This document shows, piece after piece, positions 34,199-42,494 of a stretch of DNA of 64,000 bases. The notes under the pieces are model-generated. The model was given only the letters and a program-made list of their open reading frames with translations. It searched no databases and was not told the DNA's origin. Source of the DNA: JAHEKD01 sp965204695 (lineage in GTDB: Bacteria > Pseudomonadota > Gammaproteobacteria > Arenicellales > JAHEKD01); the NCBI GenBank assembly GCA_965204695.1, contig OZ242007.1:1550001-1614000 (forward strand), in the 5' to 3' direction. Position numbers and translations under genes: made by a program. Position 1 is the first letter of the stretch. The number at the start of each line of letters is the position of its first letter.

Positions 34199-35698
34199 AT
34201 GTATATTGATTCCAGAGAATTGCCTGAAAATCATCTGGCGCACGCTGATATATGCATTGTTGGCGCTGGGGCAGCTGGCATAAGCATTGCTCAGGAATTT
34301 ATTAGCACCGGCAAAAAAGTCATCTTACTGGAAAGCGGTGGATTCGAATATGATCAACAAATCCAGGAACTTTATTTCGGTGAAAATATTGGCCTTAGCA
34401 CTTTCGATGTGCACGTTAACCGCTTGCGCTACTTCGGTGGTACGACTAACCACTGGGCGGGACACAGCCGACCACTTGATGCGATAGATTTTGAAAAAAA
34501 ATCCTGGGTCCCCCACAGCGGCTGGCCCATAACCAGGGACGATTTACAACCATACTATTTGCGCGCGCAACCTATATTGGATCTTGGTGAATATCACTAT
34601 GAGAATCTGGAGATTCTGCTGAGTGGGACTGGGTTAAATGCATTGGAACTGGATGATAAACGCTTAACAACAGCGCTTTATGGCCAAAGCCCACCCACAC
34701 GGTTTGGACAAAAGTACCGTCAAGAACTTGGTGATGCTTCTAATATAAACATTTATCTTTATGCCAATCTTTTAGAACTTGCTACTAATGAATCGGGCTC
34801 AACAATTACACAACTTGAGGTAGCCAGCTTTGGAGGTCCGAAATTCAAAGTCCAGGCTAAACAAATTATCTTGGCAACTGGTGGTATGGAAAATGCGCGT
34901 CTATTACTGCTATCGAACAACTTAAACAAACATGGTTTAGGCAATGAGCATGATCTTGTTGGTCGCTACTTCATGGATCATATTTTACTTAGACCGGGAC
35001 TAGACATTTCGTTTACTCATCCAGGTTTGGATCTGCGTCTTTATCATGCCCTGCATGAAGTCGCAGGCGGTAAAAAATTCGCTATTGTTGCTGCGTCGGA
35101 TAGCCTACTAAGAGAAGAAAAACTAACTAATTTCCGCATGCATCTATATCGAGTCGGTCCTCATTATCAGACTCCTATAGGTGGTGTTTTTTCTACTATT
35201 GATGGTTTCACGGGAGAAAATCCCTTGGAAAAAACACGTAACAATTCAATTGCCACGCATATGGTGCTGGAACCCGTTCCCAACCAAGATTCACGCATCA
35301 CACTCTCAAAAACTGAATTTGATTACTTTAATCAACCCAAATTGGAAGTTAACTGGCAGGTTGAAAACGCTGATCTGGAACATGCTTATCGGGCCATGGA
35401 ACTACTGGCTCTAGAGTTTGGGCGCCTCGGACTTGGACGCGGTTATAGCCAGCTTTTTCGAGACAGTACAACTTGGCCGCCGCACACTGAGGCTGGCAAA
35501 CACCATTGCGGCACTACCAGAATGGCCGCTACTCCAGAAAATGGTGTGGTCGATGCTAACTGCAAGGTTTTTGGCATCGATAATTTATATATTGCCGGTA
35601 GTTCGGTATTCCCAACAATCGGTTACGCAAATCCCACAATCACCATTGTCGCACTGGCTTTGCGATTGGCTGATCACTTAAAAGCACACTCGTCATGA
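34199..35698 (+). CDS. GMC-type FAD-dependent oxidoreductase
   Basis: A protein of 499 residues. The FAD-binding CIVGAGAAGISIAQEF begins near residue 19. The RYFGGTTNHWAGHSRPL block and the C-terminal GMC_oxred_C elements HHCGTTRMA and SSVFPTIGYANPTIT are present, supplying the catalytic His and Asn of the family. GMC enzymes oxidise alcohols or sugars; membrane forms pass electrons to quinones. It has no signal peptide. It overlaps the next small gene by 4 bases (ATGA), a sign of paired production. See the neighbouring lipoprotein for a possible export partner. Confidence 0.88.
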   Translation: MYIDSRELPENHLAHADICIVGAGAAGISIAQEFISTGKKVILLESGGFEYDQQIQELYFGENIGLSTFDVHVNRLRYFGGTTNHWAGHSRPLDAIDFEKKSWVPHSGWPITRDDLQPYYLRAQPILDLGEYHYENLEILLSGTGLNALELDDKRLTTALYGQSPPTRFGQKYRQELGDASNINIYLYANLLELATNESGSTITQLEVASFGGPKFKVQAKQIILATGGMENARLLLLSNNLNKHGLGNEHDLVGRYFMDHILLRPGLDISFTHPGLDLRLYHALHEVAGGKKFAIVAASDSLLREEKLTNFRMHLYRVGPHYQTPIGGVFSTIDGFTGENPLEKTRNNSIATHMVLEPVPNQDSRITLSKTEFDYFNQPKLEVNWQVENADLEHAYRAMELLALEFGRLGLGRGYSQLFRDSTTWPPHTEAGKHHCGTTRMAATPENGVVDANCKVFGIDNLYIAGSSVFPTIGYANPTITIVALALRLADHLKAHSS

Positions 35699-36123
35699 CA
35701 AAGCCCATTCAATCTAAACGTGCTTTACTCAAGCTAGTTGTAGCAACACTCACCTCACCTTTGGTTTTGTCTGCTTGTGATTCGACTAAAAAGAAAAGCC
35801 AAGAAGTAAATCAAAAATTGCTCACTCAACTACATCATCACGGCGTCGCGGCGCATCTTGGCAGAGTCAATCAAGAAAATAATCCTTCATTGCAGTCTAA
35901 ATCTCTACAAGACCTGGTTGTTGAAATCCTTGCTGACCTTGGTTTGGACATTGATACCTTGACTGAGAATGATGTAGAGAATCTCCCAAATCTGTTAGCT
36001 GAAAAAATCAGACTGGATTTTTCCCAGGAGCGAGTACTTGCAGTTGACGGCTGGCTGCTGTCAGAAACTGAAGTCAAAATTTGTACATTGATCTTGCGTA
36101 ACATTGAGCAAGCCAATAGTTAA
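35695..36123 (+). CDS. Tat-like inner-membrane lipoprotein, GMC partner subunit
   Basis: A small protein of 142 residues. The signal region contains SKRALLK, close to the twin-arginine consensus with Lys in the first position. It ends in the lipobox LSAC with Cys28 followed by Asp29. Asp at +2 signals inner-membrane retention in E. coli. The mature part ends with a block around VDGWLLSETEVK. In several GMC dehydrogenases (fructose, sorbitol) a small Tat-signal subunit carries the signal-less FAD subunit across the membrane. I infer the same role here from the 4-base overlap with the GMC gene; this is not shown by similarity to a named family. Confidence 0.6.
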   Translation: MTKPIQSKRALLKLVVATLTSPLVLSACDSTKKKSQEVNQKLLTQLHHHGVAAHLGRVNQENNPSLQSKSLQDLVVEILADLGLDIDTLTENDVENLPNLLAEKIRLDFSQERVLAVDGWLLSETEVKICTLILRNIEQANS

Positions 36124-36137
36124 TCACCACATAGCTT

Positions 36138-36809
36138 ATGAATACCAATGTTGTCCAACAAGAATTTGATACCAAAGCGGATACCTATGAATCCTATCGG
36201 TTAGCTGAGTGGTACAAAGCTCATGCGCAGGAAATCGCCAAACACTGCCCAGAAAACATCAATGGTGATATCCTCGATATAGGCTGTGCCACGGGTTATC
36301 AGCTCAGACTCTTGGCTAAAAAAAACCCGAATTCAAATTTAGTAGGTATTGATTTGTCGCCATTAATGGTAGAACAAGCAAAAAATTATTCTTCTGAAGC
36401 AGACCGGTTCCATTTTTTAGCCGCAAATTGGGAAGATTTAACCGAGCAGGACGAACAACTGCTGCAAAGATTTAATTTTAAACTCATTATTTGTGCCAAT
36501 ACTGTGCACTATTTTTTGAATCCTGAAAAAGCTTTGCAGAGTATGTATAACATGCTTGCTGACGACGGTGCAGTGCTGATCTTGGAAAGAGAAAAATCTG
36601 ATTCGCTGTTGACCTCCATATGGGGATTTTTGCACCGACACATGATCAAAGACCAAGTCGAATTTTATTCTGCTCAAGATATTACTGAACTATTAGATAA
36701 AGTTGGGTTCAGCAATGCACAAGTCATCAGTATAATCAAAAAATATTTTTACAAGGGCAAACTCTTTACCAGTATTGCCCTGATTAAAGGTAACAAATCG
36801 AATGGTTAA
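36138..36809 (+). CDS. Class I SAM-dependent methyltransferase
   Basis: A soluble protein of 223 residues. Motif I is ILDIGCATGYQLRLL (about 45-59), followed by NLVGIDLSPLMVEQAK. LIICANTVHYFLNPEKAL and MLADDGAVLILERE are typical post-I and motif II/III elements of methyltransferase_11/25 types. The acceptor is unknown; sugar or lipid methylation would fit the neighbourhood. It overlaps the SDR gene by 8 bases and follows the lipoprotein after 14 bases, so the operon is compact. Confidence 0.75.
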   Translation: MNTNVVQQEFDTKADTYESYRLAEWYKAHAQEIAKHCPENINGDILDIGCATGYQLRLLAKKNPNSNLVGIDLSPLMVEQAKNYSSEADRFHFLAANWEDLTEQDEQLLQRFNFKLIICANTVHYFLNPEKALQSMYNMLADDGAVLILEREKSDSLLTSIWGFLHRHMIKDQVEFYSAQDITELLDKVGFSNAQVISIIKKYFYKGKLFTSIALIKGNKSNG

Positions 36810-37869
36810 TTTAACACTGCTTGAAGCCTTAGAGCCTAAAGAATTACCGGCTGAATATGCCGTGCTGAAGGACAAGAAATTGCTTGTCACCGGTGCGGCT
36901 GGCTTTATTGGTGGTGCTTTATTCAAGCGACTAGTTGAATATGGGTTAGATGTCACCGGTACGGTCCTGTATTCAGAAGAAAAACAAGCCTTATTAGAAG
37001 AAGGCTACAAGGTTGAAATTCTCGATTTAGCCAGTGATGAGAGCTGGACCGACTTGCTTAACGGCATTGATATTGTTTTCAATATCGCTGCTATGTTCCA
37101 GGAGGTGGAGCTAGGTGAAGCCATGTATTTCAAAGTCAATGTAGATGGCACTTTGAAATTGATTAAAGAAGCTAATCAAACAGGTGTAGAACGCTTCGTT
37201 CATTGCAGTACTGTAGGGGTTCACGGTCATGTCAAAGAAATACCTTGTACTGAAAAATCACCTTATAACCCTATGGATGAATATCATCGCAGCAAATTAG
37301 ACGGGGAGCTGGCTGTACTAGAATACGCCAGGTCGCTACCTGAAGATGGCATGATCGTTACCGTAAACCGCCCTGCCATGGCTTATGGCCCTGGCGACTT
37401 GCGCATGATGAAATTATTCAAGGCTATTGCTGATGGCAAGTTTATGATGATCGGCTCTGGTGAAACCCTGGCTCATCTGGGCTATATCGACGATCAGACT
37501 GATTCATTCCTGCTAGGTGCTATCAGACCTCGCGAAGACGTTCACTTAGAAGAATTTAATATCGCTTCCGGTTCGCACATCAGTTTAAATCAGCTTGCCT
37601 CTTATATTGCTAAAGCAGGAGGTGTAAAGCTCTCCAAGATTAAAATTCCACTTACACCGGTCTGGTTTGCTGGTCTTTTGTGCGAAATAGTCTGTAAACC
37701 ATTTGGTATCAAACCCCCCTTATTCCGCCGTCGGGTCGGATTTTTCAGCCATAACCGTTCTTTCGATTTAAGTAAGGCCAGAAAGCTGCTGGGCTATGAC
37801 CCTAAAATGGGCGAAGAACAAGGGATCAAAATTACGCTGGATTGGTATAAATCCCAGGGACTGATTTAA
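36802..37869 (+). CDS. NAD-dependent epimerase/dehydratase (extended SDR)
   Basis: A protein of 355 residues. The Rossmann motif is LLVTGAAGFIGGALF at about residues 29-43, after a short N-terminal extension. CSTVGVHG and the catalytic YHRSK (Y-x-x-x-K) are intact, with NRPAMAYGPGD as in extended SDRs. These act on nucleotide sugars or related 3-keto or sterol-like substrates; the VTGAAGFIG-type N-terminus with STVGVHG resembles branches acting on 3-hydroxysteroids or dihydroflavonols. I cannot pick the substrate. It abuts the asparagine synthase gene with no gap. Confidence 0.8.
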   Translation: MVNLTLLEALEPKELPAEYAVLKDKKLLVTGAAGFIGGALFKRLVEYGLDVTGTVLYSEEKQALLEEGYKVEILDLASDESWTDLLNGIDIVFNIAAMFQEVELGEAMYFKVNVDGTLKLIKEANQTGVERFVHCSTVGVHGHVKEIPCTEKSPYNPMDEYHRSKLDGELAVLEYARSLPEDGMIVTVNRPAMAYGPGDLRMMKLFKAIADGKFMMIGSGETLAHLGYIDDQTDSFLLGAIRPREDVHLEEFNIASGSHISLNQLASYIAKAGGVKLSKIKIPLTPVWFAGLLCEIVCKPFGIKPPLFRRRVGFFSHNRSFDLSKARKLLGYDPKMGEEQGIKITLDWYKSQGLI

Positions 37870-39786
37870 ATGTGCGGGATTGCCGGTATTACCGGCTCAA
37901 ATAAAGAACAGGCCATCAAAGTCATGTCGGACATTCAGGCTCACCGCGGACCGGATGACGAAGGGTTTTACCATGATGAATTTATTTCTTTAGGCTTTAG
38001 ACGCCTGGCCATTGTTGATCCGACTGGCGGTCAACAGCCCATTTCTAATGAAGATGACACGATTCATATGATTTGTAATGGAGAGATCTACAATTCGCCT
38101 GAGGTTCGTAAAGCTTTAATTACTAAGGGCCATCAATTTAAGACTCATTGTGATGTTGAAGTCATTATTCATCTTTATGAAGAATATGGTGAGGATTGCG
38201 TCAAACACTTGCAAGGTATGTTTGCCTTTGCTGTTTGGGATAAACCCAATCAAAAATTAATAATCGGGCGCGATCACTTGGGTCAAAATCCGGTATTTTT
38301 CTGCCACAAAAATGGCGCTTTCGCCTTCGCCTCGGAAGTTAAGGCCTTATTGGCCTCGAAAGTTATTGAACCAAAAATTGACACCGAAGGCATGTGGCAT
38401 TATTTATCGCTGCGTTATATGCCTGATCAGCATTCCATGTTTGAAGGGGTTCATAAACTGCCTGCTGCTCATTATCTTGTTTACGAAAATGATCAAATCA
38501 GGACTCAGCAATATTGGGATGTCACCTTTAACAACAAGCTTGCGGGCAGCGAAGATCAGATCGTCGATCAATTAGAAGAATTGTTACGAAATACCGTTAA
38601 AAGCCATTTGCTTAGTGATGTCCGTGTTGGAGCATTTCTAAGCGGCGGTATTGATTCCGGCACAGTCGCTTCGATAATGGCAACCTTAGTTGACGAACCG
38701 ATCCCAAGGTTTTCAATCGGAACCAAGGAAAAGGAATTTAACGAACTGCCCTACGCCAAAATGGTATCAGACAAGTACAAGATGGAGTCACATGAAAAGA
38801 TTGTGGAACCGGACTTAATCCACGCCATTCCATCAATGATTTATCACATGGATGAACCAGCCGATCCGTTTGGTTTTGGGGTTTATCTTGTTTCTGAAGT
38901 TGCGGCGGAACATGTCAAAGTAGTCCTGGGCGGTGACGGTGGCGATGAAAACTTCGCCGGCTATGACCGCTATTACGGTCAACGAATGGTCGATTACTAC
39001 TGCATGATGCCCAAATGGCTGCGAGAAAATGTCATTAAAAATGTTACTGACCGTATTCCAGAAACTTTCGGTTACAAAAGCCTGGCTCAAAAAGCAGCTT
39101 GGGTCAATGAGATGTCCTTGTATTCCGGTGGTGAGCGCTATGCACAAAGCTTTGGAGTGTTACGCTTTACCCGAGAGTCAAAGGAAAGGTTATTCACCGA
39201 CCAGGCCAAGCAAAACTTTAAAGAATATTCGTCAGCGGAAAAAATTCTCAAATTTTTTGACGCCGATAATGCCAATCACGTGGTCGATAAAATGCTCTAT
39301 ACCGACTTAATGACCCGCATCCCGGATCATTTATTGATGATCGGCGACCGTATGACCATGGCCCATTCTCTGGAATCCAGGGCGCCGCTGATTGATTACA
39401 AAGTCGCTGAGTTTGCTGCCAATATTCCCGCTGACATGAAACTTAAAGGTAAAAATCTTAAACACATGCTACGCCGGGTCGCTTCACGCTATTTACCTGA
39501 TGATGTTGTCAACCTGGAAAAACAGGGTTTTCGCTTTCCTCTGGGCATCTGGTTTAGAACTGATTTAAAAGACTTTTTACGTAATTTATTCGCTCAATCC
39601 AGATTCGTTGAATTGGGAATATTCAATCCTCAATACATGAGCAAGATCCTGGAAGAGCATATTGCCGGCAAAGTCGATCACAATTACCGTATCTGGTGTC
39701 TGTTAAACCTGGAAATCTGGTATCGGCTATACTTTGAAGGTGAGACTATTGATTCTTTACAGGATTATACGAATTCGTTGGCTTGA
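37870..39786 (+). CDS. asnB: Asparagine synthase-type amidotransferase (AsnB-like)
   Basis: A glutamine-dependent amidotransferase of 638 residues. The N-terminal Ntn domain starts MCGIAGITG, with Cys2 as nucleophile and RGPDDEG following. The C-terminal synthase domain carries the ATP-binding loop SGGIDSG near residue 258, then VVLGGDGGDENFAGYDRY and the late EKQGFRFPLGIWF element. Genes of this type sit in many polysaccharide clusters, where they may amidate sugar acids. A housekeeping asparagine synthase is the other possibility. The start ATG follows the SDR stop without a gap. Confidence 0.88.
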   Translation: MCGIAGITGSNKEQAIKVMSDIQAHRGPDDEGFYHDEFISLGFRRLAIVDPTGGQQPISNEDDTIHMICNGEIYNSPEVRKALITKGHQFKTHCDVEVIIHLYEEYGEDCVKHLQGMFAFAVWDKPNQKLIIGRDHLGQNPVFFCHKNGAFAFASEVKALLASKVIEPKIDTEGMWHYLSLRYMPDQHSMFEGVHKLPAAHYLVYENDQIRTQQYWDVTFNNKLAGSEDQIVDQLEELLRNTVKSHLLSDVRVGAFLSGGIDSGTVASIMATLVDEPIPRFSIGTKEKEFNELPYAKMVSDKYKMESHEKIVEPDLIHAIPSMIYHMDEPADPFGFGVYLVSEVAAEHVKVVLGGDGGDENFAGYDRYYGQRMVDYYCMMPKWLRENVIKNVTDRIPETFGYKSLAQKAAWVNEMSLYSGGERYAQSFGVLRFTRESKERLFTDQAKQNFKEYSSAEKILKFFDADNANHVVDKMLYTDLMTRIPDHLLMIGDRMTMAHSLESRAPLIDYKVAEFAANIPADMKLKGKNLKHMLRRVASRYLPDDVVNLEKQGFRFPLGIWFRTDLKDFLRNLFAQSRFVELGIFNPQYMSKILEEHIAGKVDHNYRIWCLLNLEIWYRLYFEGETIDSLQDYTNSLA

Positions 39787-39807
39787 GTCTGTTGACCTCA
39801 CCTAACC

Positions 39808-39822
39808 TCCCCTGAAAGGGGA
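39808..39822. terminator. Hairpin after the asnB-like gene
   Basis: TCCCCT (39808-39813), loop GAA, AGGGGA (39817-39822). It falls 22 bases after the asnB-like stop with no T-run. It may be a boundary hairpin of the GC-richer spacer. Confidence 0.4.
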
Positions 39823-39975
39823 TGGGCAATAGTTTGTACACGAATAGTTCGGATTAGCGCATTAATAACTTATAGGAAAATGGAACGGGCATTGAGTATT
39901 GTCCTTGTTCAACAGAATCATTCAGCTTCCCGGCGAATGTTGTCAAAGTAAACTGACTTGCCTCACTTCGAGTAA

Positions 39976-40782
39976 TTGCCCGTGGGGGAGCTAGAGGGGG
40001 TAAAATACCGCAAAGCAAATACTAAACTTAATCTTTTGAATAACAAAACCGAAATAAACAAAACCCATAAGGTCCTCACCGAAAAAGGCTCGGCATTAGC
40101 CAAGTACCAAAATATAATTATCGGCAATTCCTCTATCAGCTATTTAATTTACTTCGAACTGTGTGCCTGGCTAGGCAAAATACCAGGTGCTTTGGGTATC
40201 GCAATACGCAAAATACTGTGGCCCAAGCTTTTCGGTTCCTGCGGTAAAGGCGTGATGTTCGCAGAGCGAATCGTTTTACGTCATCCTAAGAAAATTCACC
40301 TTGGTGACAATGTAGTCTTAAGCGAAGGCGTAGTATTAGATGCCCGCCATGATACAAACGATAACGCATTGGTTCTTGGCAACAATGTGATGTTATCTAT
40401 CAATGTGATGATTTCCTGTAAAAACGGTACAGTTAAGATTGGTGATCGTACCGGACTAAGCGCCCACACCATTGTTCATGCTACGAATGATAGCAACGTA
40501 GATGTTGGCAAAGATAACATCATCGGTCCACAGTGTTACCTGGCCGGGGGTGGAAATTACAATCACGACAACCTTGAAATCCCTATTCGTGAACAAGGTA
40601 TTGTTAATGATGGTGGCGTTACCCTCAAAGACAACGTCTGGCTAGGAAACAGGGTCACTGTTTTAGGCGGAGTCACCATGAACTCAGGCTCCATCGCCGG
40701 AGCGGGTTCAGTAGTATCAAAAGATGTACCCGAAAATATGATTTGCGCTGGTGTTCCAGCGAAGGTAATTAGATCAAGATAA
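39976..40782 (+). CDS. Hexapeptide-repeat acetyltransferase
   Basis: A left-handed beta-helix acyltransferase of up to 268 residues. Repeats of the type VGKDNIIGPQCYLAG and KDNVWLGNRVTVLGG followed by SGSIAGAGSVVSKDVP and NMICAGVPAKVI are diagnostic. The histidines in ARHDT, VHAT and NYNHDN are candidates for catalysis. The N-terminal region KYQNIIIGNSSISYLIYFELCA (cited by ends) is typical of a subfamily in exopolysaccharide loci. The start is uncertain: TTG codons exist at 39976 and 40036, and the ATG is far inside. The downstream TTG is nearer the conserved start. The sugar acceptor is unknown. Confidence 0.75.
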   Translation: MPVGELEGVKYRKANTKLNLLNNKTEINKTHKVLTEKGSALAKYQNIIIGNSSISYLIYFELCAWLGKIPGALGIAIRKILWPKLFGSCGKGVMFAERIVLRHPKKIHLGDNVVLSEGVVLDARHDTNDNALVLGNNVMLSINVMISCKNGTVKIGDRTGLSAHTIVHATNDSNVDVGKDNIIGPQCYLAGGGNYNHDNLEIPIREQGIVNDGGVTLKDNVWLGNRVTVLGGVTMNSGSIAGAGSVVSKDVPENMICAGVPAKVIRSR

Positions 40783-40794
40783 CAGCGTCATCGC

Positions 40795-40815
40795 GGAAAA
40801 TACGTAGTATTTTCC
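40795..40815. terminator. Strong hairpin after the acetyltransferase
   Basis: GGAAAATAC (40795-40803), loop GTA, GTATTTTCC (40807-40815), with flanking GTCATC and GATGAC extending the symmetry. It lies 12 bases past the stop and also belongs to the dispersed palindrome set. It has no T-tract. Confidence 0.5.
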
Positions 40816-40973
40816 GGGATCTCATGATGACTGTTCGGGCATCAAAAGGTATTCACACGATGGCAACTCGCACTTGATTGACATATTATTGTTATGCTCG
40901 GCTACTCTAAGTTGCGATTAAATACGAAGCATATGCTATTTAGTTATTGTGCCACACAGGTCAACAAATAACT

Positions 40974-41591
40974 TTAAACTCTTTTCAAAAAATGGAGACC
41001 AGGAATCAAAAGAAATATTTTTTGCGCATTGAATTTGACCTTTTTAAGTGTCGTAGTTATTTCCTCAACAATCCTCATGGATTCATTCCGTTCTATTGAA
41101 TGTACTGCCGGTGTAACTTGTAGATAAAATATCAATAAACAGTCCGAGTAATCTTTTGTAGACTTATTTTTAATCACTCCCCCCAAGCAATCTCTAGCTC
41201 GATTTAAATCATCAACAGTCGGACTACCGGTCATCAACGGATTGAGATTCACAATCCCGTCTTTGGCTAATGATCGCTTATAATTGGCATAATATTTACC
41301 ATCAATAACAAAAGCAAATTCTATAAACACAACATGAACAGAATTGGCATCTAAAACTTCAGCATCATATCCTTGATTTCCAATCTTTAAACGATAAAGA
41401 TGATCTAACGGATAATCACTATATTTAGCAAATGAACATAATGCTAAATATTCGTCCTGAAATTCTTTTAATAACCCCTTAGTCTCAAAATAATTTTCTT
41501 CTTCTCTGTAAACTCTGTCTCTATATTCTACTAACTCAAAATAATCCTTCTTTTCTTCTAATTCATTATTTATGAGAAACTGATTACACAT
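40974..41591 (-). CDS. Hypothetical protein
   Basis: A soluble protein of 205 residues that I do not recognise. It is acidic at the N-terminus (EEKKDYFELVEYRDRVYREEE) and more basic at the C-terminus, with no signal peptide or transmembrane segment. Candidate motifs are few; the region VVFIEFAFVIDGKYYANYKRSL looks beta-strand-like. The sequence is AT-rich, stands alone between two structured spacers, and has no operon partner. It may be a laterally acquired cargo gene, but no mobile element end is visible next to it. Confidence 0.5.
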   Translation of the reverse strand: MCNQFLINNELEEKKDYFELVEYRDRVYREEENYFETKGLLKEFQDEYLALCSFAKYSDYPLDHLYRLKIGNQGYDAEVLDANSVHVVFIEFAFVIDGKYYANYKRSLAKDGIVNLNPLMTGSPTVDDLNRARDCLGGVIKNKSTKDYSDCLLIFYLQVTPAVHSIERNESMRIVEEITTTLKKVKFNAQKIFLLIPGLHFLKRV

Positions 41592-41898
41592 TGTGTTTTA
41601 TTTGAAGTCCTTGCTCAGGCTAAATTAGGGCTTTCATTATCACATGATATTAACAGTATGAAGTAGCAAGATCAGCTAAATCTGTGACTTAGAGCAGCCG
41701 AGCATCTAACCTGAAACGGATTAGAGCGAGGACTGTTTGAGATGTGAATTCTCGAGTTCCCGAACACCTACTTTAGATGAGAAACGTAGGGAACCCGAAT
41801 GGGTAATAATGGGTTTGGTTAATTTCGCCGAACAAAAAGTAAAAATCAAAGAGATCCCGGCACCAAGGCCGGGAAATTATTATTAAATATACCAGTAA
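41592..41898. other. 307-bp structured spacer
   Basis: A gene-free region between two minus-strand genes. It includes a bulged hairpin (GTTCC with GGAAC and CTAC with GTAG across roughly 41753-41793), the shared word CCCGAATGGGTA (41794-41805) and the terminator hairpin at 41855-41874. No promoter was clear. Confidence 0.5.
41855..41874 (-). terminator. GC hairpin behind the DUF2852 gene
   Basis: TCCCGGC (41855-41861) and GCCGGGA (41868-41874) form a 7-bp stem with loop ACCAAG. Read on the minus strand, it follows the DUF2852 stop by about 25 bases and a moderately T-rich tract comes after it. It is the best terminator candidate for that gene. Confidence 0.55.
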
Positions 41899-42348
41899 TT
41901 AACTATCGTTCACATCCGGCCCATCCGCCATAAACTCATTAAATTCTGCTTCATCAGCGCGGCGTTTGGCTTTAGCGCGGAAGTCTTTGAAACGCTGAGC
42001 ACGTGACTTTATTTCTTCCTTGATTTCGTGAATACGGTCATATTGAGTTTGTTGATACTCATTAAATACCACATTGTCACTTTTTCCATTTCCGAAACCA
42101 TCATTTGATTGCCAGTACCCGCTTAAATTTGACCAATGATAGCGAACTGCTGCTGGCAAGTCTTTTATATGATTGCCTGCCATGATCCAAAACAAAATAA
42201 CCAGGCCCAGCGGCCAGAAAAACACAAAACCAAGAACCATCGCGGCTATGTTCACACCAGACCAGTTGCCGCATTTACCTGAGCCACGATTACAAAATGT
42301 ATGCATTTTATAAGATTGATCATGAGTTGTTGTGCTTGAAGATGTCAT
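41899..42348 (-). CDS. DUF2852 family membrane protein
   Basis: A protein of 149 residues. A hydrophobic segment near residues 30-55 contains the family-like sequence GFVFFWPLGLVILFWIM. A charged, coiled-coil-like tail follows with FNEYQQTQYDRI and ADEAEFNEFM, both typical of PF11014 (DUF2852). Function is unknown. A strong AAGGAG lies eight bases before the ATG. It is divergent from a TetR regulator, whose operator in the shared promoter likely controls this gene. Confidence 0.78.
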   Translation of the reverse strand: MTSSSTTTHDQSYKMHTFCNRGSGKCGNWSGVNIAAMVLGFVFFWPLGLVILFWIMAGNHIKDLPAAVRYHWSNLSGYWQSNDGFGNGKSDNVVFNEYQQTQYDRIHEIKEEIKSRAQRFKDFRAKAKRRADEAEFNEFMADGPDVNDS

Positions 42349-42423
42349 AACATGCTCCTTAGGAAATACTGTTAAAGTTCACCCTATTCTCCAGTGTTCG
42401 TATTGGGTAAATCACTCTAACGG

Positions 42424-42453
42424 TTGATAATGTGAACACTGTTCACATATAAT
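42424..42453 (+). promoter_or_regulatory. Promoter for the TetR gene
   Basis: TTGATA (42424-42429) and TATAAT (42448-42453) are separated by 18 bases; the spacer is almost filled by operator 1. This is a strong match on the plus strand, with transcription starting near 42460. Confidence 0.65.
42431..42447. promoter_or_regulatory. Operator 1, TGTGAAC-N3-GTTCACA
   Basis: A perfect inverted repeat with 7-bp arms and a 3-bp centre, sitting between the -35 and -10 of the TetR promoter and just downstream of the minus promoter of the DUF2852 gene. TetR dimers commonly bind such sites. Binding would block RNA polymerase on at least the plus side. Confidence 0.7.
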
Positions 42454-42478
42454 ATAATAACTCATGGACAATTTGCAA
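42451..42478 (-). promoter_or_regulatory. Candidate promoter for the DUF2852 gene
   Basis: On the minus strand TTGCAA (42478-42473) and TATATT (42456-42451) are 16 bases apart. Its -10 overlaps the plus-strand -10, so the two promoters are back to back with operator 1 immediately downstream of this one. Confidence 0.45.
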
Positions 42479-42494
42479 GTAGTTGGAACAAAAA

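Noticed and set aside
38833..39147. Minus-strand frame within the asnB-like gene
   Set aside because: It lies wholly inside a conserved synthase domain on the other strand.
37870..39786. Exosortase/PEP-CTERM-associated amidotransferase cluster
   Set aside because: The AsnB-like protein suggested it, but no exosortase, PEP-CTERM protein or chain-length genes are present in the window.
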